Shown: one piece after another, positions 19,216-28,406 of the stretch | How positions within the stretch are numbered: the first letter of the stretch is position 1 | Layout: every line of letters begins with the position of its first letter | DNA from: Mesorhizobium sp. Pch-S | GTDB taxonomy: Bacteria; Pseudomonadota; Alphaproteobacteria; Rhizobiales; Rhizobiaceae | Reading direction: 5' to 3' | DNA length: 64,000 nucleotides | Assembly (NCBI RefSeq): GCF_004136315.1 | Contig: NZ_CP029562.1 | Location: 6,037,501-6,101,500, forward strand | Translations under genes and position numbers: made by a program | Notes under the pieces: generated by a model | What the model saw: only the letters and a program-made list of their open reading frames with translations | Database searches by the model: none | Told to the model about the DNA's origin: nothing

Positions 19216-21126
19216 ATGGAAAAACGTACTGATATTGAAGGGCTGCGAGCCATTGCAGTATCGTCTGTCTTATTGTTTCACTACGACAGATCTTGGCTCC
19301 CCGGCGGGTTCGTCGGGGTCGATGTTTTTTTCGTTATTTCCGGATACCTGATCACAAAGCGACTCGAAGAGAGTATAGCCCGGAATAATGGTCGGCTCCT
19401 TCCCGTCTTGTTCGATTTCTATGGCAGGCGCATTCGCCGTATCTACCCAGCATTGCTTGCTGTGCTAGCAACAACACTCGCAGTCGGTTGGTTTTTCCTC
19501 ATTCCAGACGACTACGCGCTGACTGGCGAGAGCGCAGCCTATGCAGCAGTTGGCGCTGGGAACCTCTTTTACTATTGGAATACGGGATACTTCGACAGGA
19601 GCGCTGAACTCCAATTGCTCCTCCATACGTGGAGCTTAGGCGCTGAGGAGCAATTTTATTTGGTGTGGCCATTCTTGCTTTTCACGCTTCTCACCGGAGT
19701 GAAAAGTAGGGGGTGGGTAGCAGTTGCTATTTCTGCGCTGATCGTGGTCGGCTTGCTCTACAGTGCTCGCACAGTGACCGTGGCGCCCAAGTCGGCATTC
19801 TATCTTCCGTTCGCGCGAGCTTGGGAACTCGGTGCTGGTGCGCTAATCGCGTTCCTGCCGACAATTTCGAACAGATGGCTCTCTGAAGTCTTCGGCCTGG
19901 CCGGGGCAGTGCTGATCGGGATATCGCTCTATTTGCTACACGGGACAGAAACGTCACTCGGTTTCTGGATGGTACCCGTAGTGCTGGGTTCCGTCTTAAT
20001 CATAGCGCCGAAGACGAAAACTCGAGTCGCCGAAGCACTATCCAGGCGCCCATTTGTTGCTGTCGGGCAGATCTCCTACAGCCTCTATCTCTGGCACTGG
20101 CCGATCATCACCTTCTATCGGATAGCCAACATGGAACAGCAACCATCAGGCTTGGCCGTGTTGGTGCTACTTTTTCTCACGTTCGTCGTATCGATTGCCA
20201 GCTACCGTTATATTGAGCAGCCGTTCCGCAAACTACCGATAGGACGCGCCCTAGCCACAATTCCTGTTGCAGCGGCGGTGGTCGCTGCCGGTCTCGTGAT
20301 TGATAGTCAATCTGGCGTGCCTTGGCGCTTATCGCCAGAAGCGACCGCCATGATCGCAAGCGCAAAAGATTACAGCGGCTCACGGCCGAAGTGCCACAGA
20401 GACGATGACCGAAACCCTCCCCCGGAGCAAAGCTGCGTGTTCGGATCGCCCAACGTACTGCCGGCCATTGCCGTTTGGAGCGATAGTCACGGCGTTGAAT
20501 TGGCAGATGCGCTTGGACAATTGGGAGAGGCCAAAAACCGCAGCATACTCAGCTTAACTTATAGTTCCTGTCCTCCCGCGCTTGGTTATGTTTCCCCAGA
20601 CCAAAAGAAGTGTCGCGAGTTCAATCAGAGTGCGGTTCAATTCCTGGTGCAAAATGCCAACATCAAGACGGTAGTGCTAACTGCATTCTACGAATATTAC
20701 CTATCCACTCCTGACCGAGCCACCTTCCGAACCGGGCTTGAAGACAGCATTTCACGGCTACAGGCCAGCGGAAAAAAAATCGTTGTGGTGGCCTCAAATC
20801 CAACGCCCGGCTACTCCCTGCCCCATGCGGCATCCAGATTGGCAATGGTAAAGCCCAATGCCGTCATCAACCTTTCCGTGTCAGATCATCGGAAAACATC
20901 TGGTGAGGCTCGTGCGATGCTCGACTCGATTGCTGCGCGGTACAAAAACGTATCCATCATCGACCCTGCGGACATGCTGTGTGGAGGCAGTATCTGTCAA
21001 ATGATCAGAGACAAGAGGCCGATCTTGTTTGACGATAATCACTTGACACTTAGTGGTGCGAAGCTGGTCGCAGGGATGATTGATTTGGACAAAGTCGATG
21101 CGAGCCAGAATCAATCGGGGCGATAG
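19216..21126 (+). CDS. OafA-type O-acyltransferase with C-terminal SGNH domain
   Basis: Inner-membrane acyltransferase that probably O-acetylates a surface polysaccharide (O-antigen, capsule or peptidoglycan). The N-terminal acyltransferase-3 domain starts DIEGLRAIAVSSVLLFH with the catalytic His22, followed by GGFVGVDVFFVISGYLIT and about ten membrane helices to residue 365. The C-terminal half is a periplasmic SGNH hydrolase-like domain: block I WSDSHGVEL with Ser at about 424, and DDNHLTLSGA near 606-615 with the Asp/His pair. Such genes are often carried by serotype-converting phages. Base composition is poorer in G/C than the core genes. Confidence 0.9.
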   Translation: MEKRTDIEGLRAIAVSSVLLFHYDRSWLPGGFVGVDVFFVISGYLITKRLEESIARNNGRLLPVLFDFYGRRIRRIYPALLAVLATTLAVGWFFLIPDDYALTGESAAYAAVGAGNLFYYWNTGYFDRSAELQLLLHTWSLGAEEQFYLVWPFLLFTLLTGVKSRGWVAVAISALIVVGLLYSARTVTVAPKSAFYLPFARAWELGAGALIAFLPTISNRWLSEVFGLAGAVLIGISLYLLHGTETSLGFWMVPVVLGSVLIIAPKTKTRVAEALSRRPFVAVGQISYSLYLWHWPIITFYRIANMEQQPSGLAVLVLLFLTFVVSIASYRYIEQPFRKLPIGRALATIPVAAAVVAAGLVIDSQSGVPWRLSPEATAMIASAKDYSGSRPKCHRDDDRNPPPEQSCVFGSPNVLPAIAVWSDSHGVELADALGQLGEAKNRSILSLTYSSCPPALGYVSPDQKKCREFNQSAVQFLVQNANIKTVVLTAFYEYYLSTPDRATFRTGLEDSISRLQASGKKIVVVASNPTPGYSLPHAASRLAMVKPNAVINLSVSDHRKTSGEARAMLDSIAARYKNVSIIDPADMLCGGSICQMIRDKRPILFDDNHLTLSGAKLVAGMIDLDKVDASQNQSGR

Positions 21127-21439
21127 CGGATCATTCTAAGCGCCATAGCCAGACCCGCCAGGCGATCGCCGTGGCAATGGCCGGGGCCCGGCGTTGGAAT
21201 GCAGTGCGCCGCAGCTGCGCAGTTGGCTCGGCCAACCTATTGCACTTACACTCCTTCCAGCACTTGGGTTGGTGGAACCGTCAGTCAGGTAACAAGAAAC
21301 TGCTACCAGTTCTGGTTACAATCACGCACGGCAGTTGGAGGTGTCGTGATCGCAAGCCGACCAGTGAACCGAAGAACCGCCGTTTGATGCGACTGGGGGA
21401 CAACGAGTTAGGTAATAGTAGACAGGCCGACCAGCGACC
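21127..21439. other. Intergenic stretch without recognised gene
   Basis: Short open frames exist (for example 21199-21387, plus) but none has a recognisable domain or a clear ribosome binding site. It lies between two convergent genes. Confidence 0.4.
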
Positions 21440-22435
21440 TCAGACACCAATGCACCCTTTGCACGCCTTGATGCCTCCAAAACGTCGCGATCTATGCGCA
21501 TCTCGATATGGCTGCATCGCTTTGAGCCATAGGTAGCCCAAGCTCTGTCGACTGATATCCCCTAAGATAGCTCGTTTCTCGCCACCCGCTGAATATGATG
21601 CACCGCATAGAGGCACAACGCCGTCAAAATGGACGATCATGTGCTTAAGAGGCAGAGAACACTTCGGGTAAAGGTCTTCGCGTTGCTGTGGCGAATGAAA
21701 CACATTTGCGACGAGAGGAATTTCGGGCAACTGCATCAAGCGCTGAATCATCACAGTGTCAGCAAACTGTCGCCAAAACGAAACTTCGCGATTTATTGAA
21801 GGGGTATCGTCGGCGGGACCAACCATCAAACGTATGTTGATCTTTGAAGGTGATCCGAGTTCTTGCCGTAGTTCTTTTAACCGGCTCAGATTTGACACGA
21901 GACGATCAAAGCTACCGCGAACCCTGAGACGTTCATAGCCTTGTTTTCCTCCCACGTCGACTGACACTTCAATCAAATTCAACGGTGCTGATAGTAGCGC
22001 GCGAGGGATTTCCTCCGATCGCCATTGCCCATTGCTCACTATCGAAACCCAAGGGCTCGCTCGTGCCAGTTGGCTCGCAAAATCAGCAAATTGGGGATGA
22101 AGGGTCGGCTCCCCCCCTCCAATGCGCACGCGTTTTATCTTGAACTGTTGAATGTCATCGCGCACGCGGTTGAAGGTTTCTATCGTCATAGTGCCGCGAG
22201 GCCGACTATCAGCTTCGACATTGCAGTAGACGCACCGCAAATTGCATGAGTTGAGAAATTCGACGGAAAGAATCGGCGGGGTGTCTGCGTCGCGCAGCCA
22301 AAATGGCACCGCGGTGCGCGCCAAGTTTGTTGCAGGTACCCCCTCACGGAGCGCAGCCAACACTATCGTCGTATAAGGTCGCAGCCTTGAAACAATGCGT
22401 TTGAAGCGACTACTGTTGTCATAGGTCGCAACCAT
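21440..22435 (-). CDS. Radical SAM/SPASM-type protein
   Basis: The radical SAM cluster motif CNLRCVYC lies near residues 49-56, followed by the SAM-binding GGGEPTLHP and strand VSIVSNGQW. The C-terminal part has a SPASM-like Cys set: YPKCSLP, GVVPLCGASYS and KACKGCIGV. Such enzymes bind auxiliary Fe-S clusters and modify peptides, sugars or cofactors; in glycan clusters they can be sugar epimerases or dehydratases. Start ATG 22435. It faces away from the glycan operon at 23135, so co-transcription is excluded. No precursor peptide gene is evident beside it. Substrate unknown. Confidence 0.85.
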   Translation of the reverse strand: MVATYDNSSRFKRIVSRLRPYTTIVLAALREGVPATNLARTAVPFWLRDADTPPILSVEFLNSCNLRCVYCNVEADSRPRGTMTIETFNRVRDDIQQFKIKRVRIGGGEPTLHPQFADFASQLARASPWVSIVSNGQWRSEEIPRALLSAPLNLIEVSVDVGGKQGYERLRVRGSFDRLVSNLSRLKELRQELGSPSKINIRLMVGPADDTPSINREVSFWRQFADTVMIQRLMQLPEIPLVANVFHSPQQREDLYPKCSLPLKHMIVHFDGVVPLCGASYSAGGEKRAILGDISRQSLGYLWLKAMQPYRDAHRSRRFGGIKACKGCIGV

Positions 22436-22614
22436 ACCGTCACTCCGTAATGGGCTTGGAGAGCCGCATTCACGCTATCCAAAGTAAGTCGTGCGCCGCA
22501 TGTCCGCAAGCGCTCCGTCACCCAAAGAGAATAGAGTTGGAAGGCCACATAGATCGCAGGCAGTGCGAACACCATCGCGACACTGGCTATCGCAGTTGCG
22601 ATGACGTTATTCAC
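22363..22614 (-). other. Possible remnant of a small phage membrane protein (Rz-like)
   Basis: A frame from GTG 22614 begins with a hydrophobic segment (VIATAIASVAMVFALPAIYV) and then charged sequence, and overlaps the 5' end of the radical SAM gene. Lysis cassettes place such a spanin beside an Rz1-like lipoprotein, as here, but the sequence alone is weak. Confidence 0.25.
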
Positions 22615-22635
22615 GATCTGATCTGGTCATGTCGC

Positions 22636-22854
22636 TCACCGGATGCCCCTATTTCCAGCGGCCGCGCCAACCTGATTGTAGTTGGCGACTTGCTCAGCGA
22701 ATGGTCGATCCTTGGAGATGATCCCGTGCCGGGTATACGCATTCGGCTTCAACCGAGCCCGGCCGTCGCATTCACTCGCGGGAGCCTGCGTCTGACATGC
22801 GGCCACCGAGAGCAGCAACACAGGCCAGAGTCGTCCATCGCAGAACTGCGGCAT
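22636..22854 (-). CDS. Putative phage Rz1-like lipoprotein
   Basis: 72-residue protein with a lipoprotein signal peptide (LWPVLLLSVAAC, lipobox Cys at about 20) followed by CDGRARLKPNAYTRHGIISK and DRPFAEQVANYNQVG. That layout recalls small lysis-cassette lipoproteins in rhizobial phages (remembered, not searched). It would help disrupt the outer membrane in lysis. It lies apart from the endolysin remnant with the acyltransferase in between, suggesting rearrangement of an old lysis cassette. Confidence 0.4.
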   Translation of the reverse strand: MPQFCDGRLWPVLLLSVAACQTQAPASECDGRARLKPNAYTRHGIISKDRPFAEQVANYNQVGAAAGNRGIR

Positions 22855-23134
22855 CGGCTTTTGCTCCTTTCGCTGGGAATGATCACGGAACGATTGAGCA
22901 TAGCCGAGCGCTCATGAGCCTTTGCTTTGCCCCCAACGCCAGTTGACGCGCCAGCGGCGCAGTGTGCTCACTTCTGGGCGTCAACCGGACGCTTCGAGGC
23001 CCCCGGTGCGGCGTGTTTCAGTCGACGGCCCCTACGGTTGGCAACCTAAGCCAGCTTAGATTGAGCGCAAAAGTCTTGTTAGACGCCGCCAAACGAACTA
23101 CAGGCCCCTCAGCTAACGAATTCTGGGGATAGTA

Positions 23135-24190
23135 GTGACGCAAAAAATCGTTCGAAAGGGAGGGTTCAAAAGCCATCACGATCACGGCCAATTAGAGCCG
23201 GACTTGCTGAAGCTGAAAGATGACCTGACGTTCGCCGTAGTCGTTCCATGCTACAATGAAGCTGGCAAGATTGCGGCAACGCTCGAAACGATCCCACCAT
23301 ATATCGACACGGTCTACGTCGTTGACGACCAGAGCAAAGACGACACACTTAGCGTGATCGAGCAGGTTGCACGGAACGACTCCCGCGTGAACATCATCCG
23401 ACACGAGGTCAATCGTGGCGTCGGCGCGGCGATTAGTACCGGATACATCCAGTGCGCGAAAGACGGTATCGATATTGCCGTTGTGATGGCCGGTGACGGC
23501 CAGATGGACCCCGACGACCTACCGGCCCTCCTCATCCCCGTAATCAAGGATCAGGCTGACTACGTCAAAGGGAATCGCTTCTTCCACCACACAGGTACGG
23601 CCGAGATGCCGCGCCATCGCCTTTTCGGGAACCTTGCACTTTCTGTTATGACCAAAATCGTGTCGGGTTACTGGCACGTCTCTGATACCCAGTGTGGGTA
23701 CACGGCCATCAATCGAGAGGCCTTAGAGGCGGTCGACTGGACTGCAGTGTATCCACGTTACGGTTGTCCGAACGACATCTTGACAAGGCTCAACGTCGCG
23801 GACATGCGAGTGGCAGAAGTCCCCGTCAAAGCACGCTACGGCGAGAACTGGTCTTCGGGGATGAAAGTTGGCCGGATCCTGGGCCCGATGTTGCGGCTTC
23901 TGTCGCGCCTGTTCTTCTATCGAATGTACTACAAGTACGTTTTTTTGAACGGCCACCCGATTATCATCTATTATGCAGCTGCTGCAGCCTTTGGCGCCTT
24001 TGGCGGCGGCCTCTTCATCTATATGCTTATCAAGCTGCTCGCCACGAGTGTAATCCCCAAAGCAGCCTTGATCATGTTCGGGTTCTCTTTCGTGGTGATG
24101 ATCCAGCTTTTGCTAGCTGCGTTCAGTCTCGACTACCAGGCCAACCAGTCCATTTCAGTCATCGTTCGAGATCCCCGTGGCCGTAGATAA
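23135..24190 (+). CDS. Family 2 glycosyltransferase, polyprenyl-phosphate-hexose synthase (DPM1-like)
   Basis: Predicted to transfer a hexose from a nucleotide sugar to a polyprenyl phosphate at the inner face of the cytoplasmic membrane. GT-A core: FAVVVPCYNEAGKI near 33-46, VVDDQSKDD near 62-70, and the metal-binding GDGQMDPDDLPA near 120-131. The acceptor-loop region NRFFHHTGTAEMPRHRLFGN and YGCPNDIL also fit DPM1/DpsG-type enzymes. Two membrane helices close the protein (about 270-325). GTG 23135 is the likely start. First gene of a seven-gene operon; its end overlaps the next gene by 14 nt. Confidence 0.88.
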   Translation: MTQKIVRKGGFKSHHDHGQLEPDLLKLKDDLTFAVVVPCYNEAGKIAATLETIPPYIDTVYVVDDQSKDDTLSVIEQVARNDSRVNIIRHEVNRGVGAAISTGYIQCAKDGIDIAVVMAGDGQMDPDDLPALLIPVIKDQADYVKGNRFFHHTGTAEMPRHRLFGNLALSVMTKIVSGYWHVSDTQCGYTAINREALEAVDWTAVYPRYGCPNDILTRLNVADMRVAEVPVKARYGENWSSGMKVGRILGPMLRLLSRLFFYRMYYKYVFLNGHPIIIYYAAAAAFGAFGGGLFIYMLIKLLATSVIPKAALIMFGFSFVVMIQLLLAAFSLDYQANQSISVIVRDPRGRR

Positions 24191-25064
24191 ATGCCCAATC
24201 TGTGGCGGTTCCGGCTCTCTCCAGATGTCGGTCTCCACTCCATATCTCGACAAACAGCAGCGCTACGACGTGTTGCAATGCAGCGTCTGTCGTCATCGCT
24301 GGTGCGCCGGGGACACCAGCGATGCGCTACTCACTGAGATCTATTCAAAGAGCTTCCATCAGACGACGCAACAACTCGCTGAAAACCAATCCAGAAATAG
24401 CTCGTCACCAATCATCCTCAATTCCAAGGCGCGCGCGGAGTGGCTTTGCCAGCAAGGTCATTCCGGAACCTTGTTAGATGTCGGCGCCGGCAACGGATAC
24501 TTCGTCCGGGAGGCAAATGAGGTAGGCTTCAAAGCGGAGGGCCTAGATATCGCCGAGGAAGCGGCTGTTCGAGCGGCTTCCCTTGGAGTGACAGTTCGTA
24601 TCGGCAACTTTCTCGCGGACGACGTAAAAGTCGGAAAATACGATGTCATCACAATGTGGGATGTCCTTTGCGGATTTCCCGATGTGAACGCCGCAATTGC
24701 CAAGGTAGCGCGACATCTTGAGCCAGGCGGAGCGCTCGTGTTGACGATCGCCGATGGTCAGTCCAGCACCTCCAAACTAGCCGGACGCTATTGGCCGCTT
24801 CTCATCCCACCGGTGAATCTGCACTATTTCTCCGAGGCCAGTACCAAGCGTTTGCTTGAGTCTTACGGAATGGAGATCTTAAGCTATAAGGCTCAAGGGA
24901 AATGGCTGAGTGTGCGTTTCCTATGGCAAAAGCTGCTGCGGACGCTCCGCATAACTCCGCTTGAGACCGTAGTCTCCGGCTTCATATCGCCTCACTGGAA
25001 GGTCAAACTTAACTTGGGCGATATCGTTACGGTCGTCGCCCGCCTGAGGCCGACATCAGGATAA
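24177..25064 (+). CDS. Class I SAM-dependent methyltransferase with N-terminal zinc-binding motif
   Basis: Predicted small-molecule or sugar methyltransferase. The N-terminus has two Cys pairs (CPICGG at 6-11; CSVCRHRW near 33-40), like the zinc ribbon of sugar C-methyltransferases. The Rossmann methyltransferase core follows: motif I LLDVGAGNGYFV near 99, GLDIAEEAA, then YDVITMWDVLCGF and LEPGGALVLT. GTG 24177 lies inside the GT2 gene. In a glycan operon it probably methylates a sugar or lipid-linked intermediate; the acceptor is unknown. Confidence 0.85.
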   Translation: MAVDKCPICGGSGSLQMSVSTPYLDKQQRYDVLQCSVCRHRWCAGDTSDALLTEIYSKSFHQTTQQLAENQSRNSSSPIILNSKARAEWLCQQGHSGTLLDVGAGNGYFVREANEVGFKAEGLDIAEEAAVRAASLGVTVRIGNFLADDVKVGKYDVITMWDVLCGFPDVNAAIAKVARHLEPGGALVLTIADGQSSTSKLAGRYWPLLIPPVNLHYFSEASTKRLLESYGMEILSYKAQGKWLSVRFLWQKLLRTLRITPLETVVSGFISPHWKVKLNLGDIVTVVARLRPTSG

Positions 25065-25069
25065 CAGCC

Positions 25070-26275
25070 ATGCGCTTTGCCATCACTGGCGTCACCATTT
25101 CGGGAAACATGGGTGGCGCGGCAATGCTTGCCGCCGCTACCGATACTCTGAATGAGTTCGCCCCAGGCTCCCAACTGTCTCTGCTGTCCATTACGCCGGA
25201 CAAGGACCGCGAACTTCCGCTGGCCAAAGAAATCGAAATCGTTAACACGCGTCCGAAAGCGCTGTTGCTGGTGTATCTGCCCCTGAGCATCTTGCTTTGG
25301 CCATTCGCGAAGTTCGGCTTCGTGAGGCGATTGCTCTCCTGCATTCCCTATTTTCAAAGCTTGATTTCTGCCGATGCAGTGGTGGATTTGTGTGGCATCG
25401 CCTTCGTTGACAAGCGAGGGTCGCCATTGTTGGCGTACAACGCTGCCTGTTGTTTGCCGGCAATTGTAGTCGGCACGCCGGTCGCAAAGCTCGCTCAGGC
25501 TCTCGGCCCGTTCGAAACGCAGCCCAATCGGATGGTCGCCAAATTCGTCCTGAAGCTATGCAAAGTGGTGGTGGCCCGCGGCGAAAAATCGCTGAAATTC
25601 CTGCACGATCTTGGCATTCAAGAGGCGATCAGCCTGCCGGATACCAGCTTCGCCATGGAGGTGAATGAAAACCACCGCAAGATGGCGCGGGAGATGGTCC
25701 CGGAGTTGGCCGGCAATCAACTGCTTGTCGTATCGCCTAGTGAAGTAGTGAAACGACTGTCGGCCGCTCAAGGGATCGACCTGGAGACTGAGCTAACGAC
25801 CTTCCTGCTGGCTCGAATATCTCAGGGCTGGAAGGTGCTGATCGTTCCGCACAGCTTCGGGGTAGGCAAGAACAACGATCTCGACCTTTGCCGATCGATC
25901 ATCAAGAAGCTTCCTGCAGACAGTTCCGCTCTGGTAAACCCTCCCCAGGATCCTCGAACTCTACGAGCCTTGATTGGAAAAGCCGATGCGTTCGTTGGAT
26001 GCCGCTTCCACTCGGTAGTAGCTGCGTTGTCCCAAGGTGTGCCATCACTAGTGATCGGCTGGAGCCACAAATACCAGGAAATGATGGCGATGCTTCAGCC
26101 TGGTGAGTGGTTTATCGACGCCAGTCGAGTTTCCGCGTCTGATCTTGAAGTGCTATTCCGGAGGTTTGACGAAGCCCGACCGCAACTCGTGGCGGCAATA
26201 GCGGAGCAGCTTCCAACGATCAGCATTCGCGCGAAGAAGAATTTTGCTCTGGCGGTTGAGGTTGGCAAGCTGTGA
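25070..26275 (+). CDS. Polysaccharide pyruvyl transferase family protein
   Basis: CsaB/WcaK-type GT-B-like fold enzyme that usually adds a ketal-linked pyruvate from phosphoenolpyruvate to a surface polysaccharide sugar. Features: TGVTISGNMGGAAMLAA at the N-terminus, AVVDLCGIAFVDKRG near 101-115, LAQALGPFET near 142-151, VVARGEKSLKFL near 166-177, DTSFAM near 190-195 and FVGCRFHSVVAALSQGVPS near 309-327, the most conserved block. It starts 5 nt after the methyltransferase and overlaps the FrhB-like gene by 4 nt. Whether it truly adds pyruvate depends on the acceptor glycan, which is unknown. Confidence 0.85.
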   Translation: MRFAITGVTISGNMGGAAMLAAATDTLNEFAPGSQLSLLSITPDKDRELPLAKEIEIVNTRPKALLLVYLPLSILLWPFAKFGFVRRLLSCIPYFQSLISADAVVDLCGIAFVDKRGSPLLAYNAACCLPAIVVGTPVAKLAQALGPFETQPNRMVAKFVLKLCKVVVARGEKSLKFLHDLGIQEAISLPDTSFAMEVNENHRKMAREMVPELAGNQLLVVSPSEVVKRLSAAQGIDLETELTTFLLARISQGWKVLIVPHSFGVGKNNDLDLCRSIIKKLPADSSALVNPPQDPRTLRALIGKADAFVGCRFHSVVAALSQGVPSLVIGWSHKYQEMMAMLQPGEWFIDASRVSASDLEVLFRRFDEARPQLVAAIAEQLPTISIRAKKNFALAVEVGKL

Positions 26276-27639
26276 AAAGGCTACATCCTCTCGAACAAGT
26301 CGTTGCTAAGAGACAGTGCATGGGTTGCAGCCTCTGCACGCTAATTCAACCGTCGTCCCAAAATGAAGCCGCGCCTTTGGTCACGATGCGGTTCGATGAG
26401 AAGCAAGACTTGTTTGTTCCACGGGTCGAGAACTGGAAGGAAGGCGATCCAGAAGGCGAATACGCTTGTCCCGGCGAAAAAATGGACATGGTTTCACTAG
26501 CTGAGCAACGATTCGGTCGTCTGCCGACCGACCCCATCCTGGGCGAGGTGGTTGCGCTCAGAGCGGCCTATTCTTCGGATGAGGTTGAGCGGCAACGATC
26601 GGCCTCAGGTGGCGTAGTGCCGGCTATTCTCGACCACCTGCTTTCTACACGGGCCATTGACGCAGCGTACTCTCTTCGGTCGGACACTACGCCCGACGCG
26701 ACACAAGGGACGGTGGTCCGGCAATCGAGCGATCTGATTTCCCTGCACGGCTCGGTCTATCATCCCGCTCGGCTAGGTACATCGCTAGACGCACTGCTGA
26801 AGAGTGATGCGCGCTTCGCGTTTGTCGGGCTGCCATGTGAGATCGCAGGACTCGAGATGCTTAAATCCAAGCACCAAGTCCTCCGTGAACGCCATATCGT
26901 TTCAATCGGACTGTTCTGCGGCGGAATCAATACCTTCAAGGGTATCGACTACTACCTTGAGAAATTCGGGTTCCAGCTGAAAGACGTCGAGAAGATCGAC
27001 TATCGCTATGGAAGCTGGCCTGGCCGGATCAGAGCCAAGCTCAAAGATGGCTCCGAGCGCGAGGTTGCACGTATCACGGGAAACTCCCGCTGGAACATTC
27101 TACGTTATGTCATCGCTTTCCAGGGGTATTGGATGCTGCCCCGGTGCCGCATCTGCCCGGATCAAATTTCCGATTTTGCCGATATCGCTGTTGGCGACCC
27201 CCACCTGCCCCGCTTCAGGGCGAAGGGAGGCAAGGGCTTCTCGGCAGTAATAACGCGAACCAAACGCGGCGAAGAGTTAGTGGCTCAGGCTGTCGCCGCC
27301 GGCCGGATGTGTGAGGAACTGATCTCACGAGACGAGGTCATACATTCACAAGGCTATACGCTCGACAATCGACGCCACGCCAAGGTGTATGCGAAGGTCG
27401 GGAAGTTCTTCGGTTTCCAACCGCCAGAAATGACCACCTATCCCGATCTTGAGGCAACCGAGGCTTCGCGCCACTATCGATATGCGATTGTCGACATGGC
27501 TAAGTTGCGGTTGCCGAAGAACCGGTTTGTTCGAGCGTTCTATCTGCCTTGGCAGGTATTCGAATATCTCTTCATCACCTTTGCCCCGTCGCTGATTGGA
27601 AAGCGCTTAGCAAAGCTCTTGCGCAATGATACCGGCTGA
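26272..27639 (+). CDS. FrhB-like (coenzyme F420 hydrogenase/dehydrogenase beta subunit family) protein
   Basis: Iron-sulfur flavoprotein-like oxidoreductase. The N-terminus has C16-x2-C19-x2-C22 (QCMGCSLCTL) and EYACPG near residue 65. The FrhB N- and C-domain signatures follow: RSASGGVVPAILDHLL near 104, FVGLPCEIAGL near 183, VSIGLFCGGINTFKG near 212 and RCRICPDQISDFADIAVGDPH near 290-310. Family members occur in surface-polysaccharide clusters beside pyruvyl-transferase-like genes and may act as F420- or flavin-linked sugar reductases; the cofactor here is unknown. GTG 26272 overlaps the upstream stop by 4 nt. Confidence 0.85.
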   Translation: MKRLHPLEQVVAKRQCMGCSLCTLIQPSSQNEAAPLVTMRFDEKQDLFVPRVENWKEGDPEGEYACPGEKMDMVSLAEQRFGRLPTDPILGEVVALRAAYSSDEVERQRSASGGVVPAILDHLLSTRAIDAAYSLRSDTTPDATQGTVVRQSSDLISLHGSVYHPARLGTSLDALLKSDARFAFVGLPCEIAGLEMLKSKHQVLRERHIVSIGLFCGGINTFKGIDYYLEKFGFQLKDVEKIDYRYGSWPGRIRAKLKDGSEREVARITGNSRWNILRYVIAFQGYWMLPRCRICPDQISDFADIAVGDPHLPRFRAKGGKGFSAVITRTKRGEELVAQAVAAGRMCEELISRDEVIHSQGYTLDNRRHAKVYAKVGKFFGFQPPEMTTYPDLEATEASRHYRYAIVDMAKLRLPKNRFVRAFYLPWQVFEYLFITFAPSLIGKRLAKLLRNDTG

Positions 27640-28406
27640 TGACCTTCTCGCTGTCCTACTATCACAAGCTGATCGTCAATCTCCGGAGTGCCGGAAGAAC
27701 GTTCTCGACTGTGGTTGCGGCCACTGAGAAGTCGGGGGCTGAAGTCGGTCGGCTTTGCATTTTGCGCCATGACGTGGATCGCATTCCGCGACGATCATTG
27801 GCGATGTCAAAGATCGAAAACCAACTCGGTGTTAAAGCCACCTACTATTTCCGTTGTTCGAAAGATGGCCGATTTCCCACGGACTATGTCGAGCAGATAG
27901 CGGCGCTTGGGCATGAAGTCGGTTATCACTTCGAGACCCTTTCCCAATTTCAGGGAAACTCCACAAAAGCAGTTGAAGCGTTCGAACGGAACTTGGCCCA
28001 TTTCCGATCCATCGCTCCTTGCAAAAGCGTAAGCATGCACGGGGCACCACTGACACGGCACAATAATCAGGATCTGGCTAAGTTCGTGAACTTCGCAGGT
28101 CTTGGGTTGATAGACGCTGTATACGATCTGGCGAGCCTCTATCCGCTATACTTTACCGACACCGGAGGCGCTTGGAACGTCTCTGGGCACAGAAACCGTC
28201 GCGACATCGTCGGTGAACTAGCTAGGTCTGTGCCCGACTTCCTCAGGGCTTCGGAACTTGCCGCATACAGCACGGACTTCCCTCGCCCGCTGTACTTCAA
28301 CACTCATCCGGAACGATGGCCTCAGTCCGGCGCGGGAAGCATCCAAGTCGGCGTAACAGACACTCTTACGAACATCGCCAAACTGGTCGTCAGGTCCGTA
28401 ATGTGA
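27639..28406 (+). CDS. Polysaccharide deacetylase-like (NodB-fold) protein
   Basis: The metal-site motif LRHDVDR (near 42-48) and the GHEVGYHFE motif (near 91-99) are characteristic of carbohydrate esterase 4-like deacetylases. SMHGAPLTRHNN follows, and NTHPERWPQ near the C-terminus supplies a further His. Predicted role is de-N-acetylation of a glycan or lipid-linked sugar, but the protein is a diverged family member and activity is unproven. No signal peptide, so a cytosolic substrate is likely. ATG 27639 overlaps the previous stop by one base, and the end overlaps the flippase-like gene by 4 nt. Confidence 0.78.
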   Translation: MTFSLSYYHKLIVNLRSAGRTFSTVVAATEKSGAEVGRLCILRHDVDRIPRRSLAMSKIENQLGVKATYYFRCSKDGRFPTDYVEQIAALGHEVGYHFETLSQFQGNSTKAVEAFERNLAHFRSIAPCKSVSMHGAPLTRHNNQDLAKFVNFAGLGLIDAVYDLASLYPLYFTDTGGAWNVSGHRNRRDIVGELARSVPDFLRASELAAYSTDFPRPLYFNTHPERWPQSGAGSIQVGVTDTLTNIAKLVVRSVM

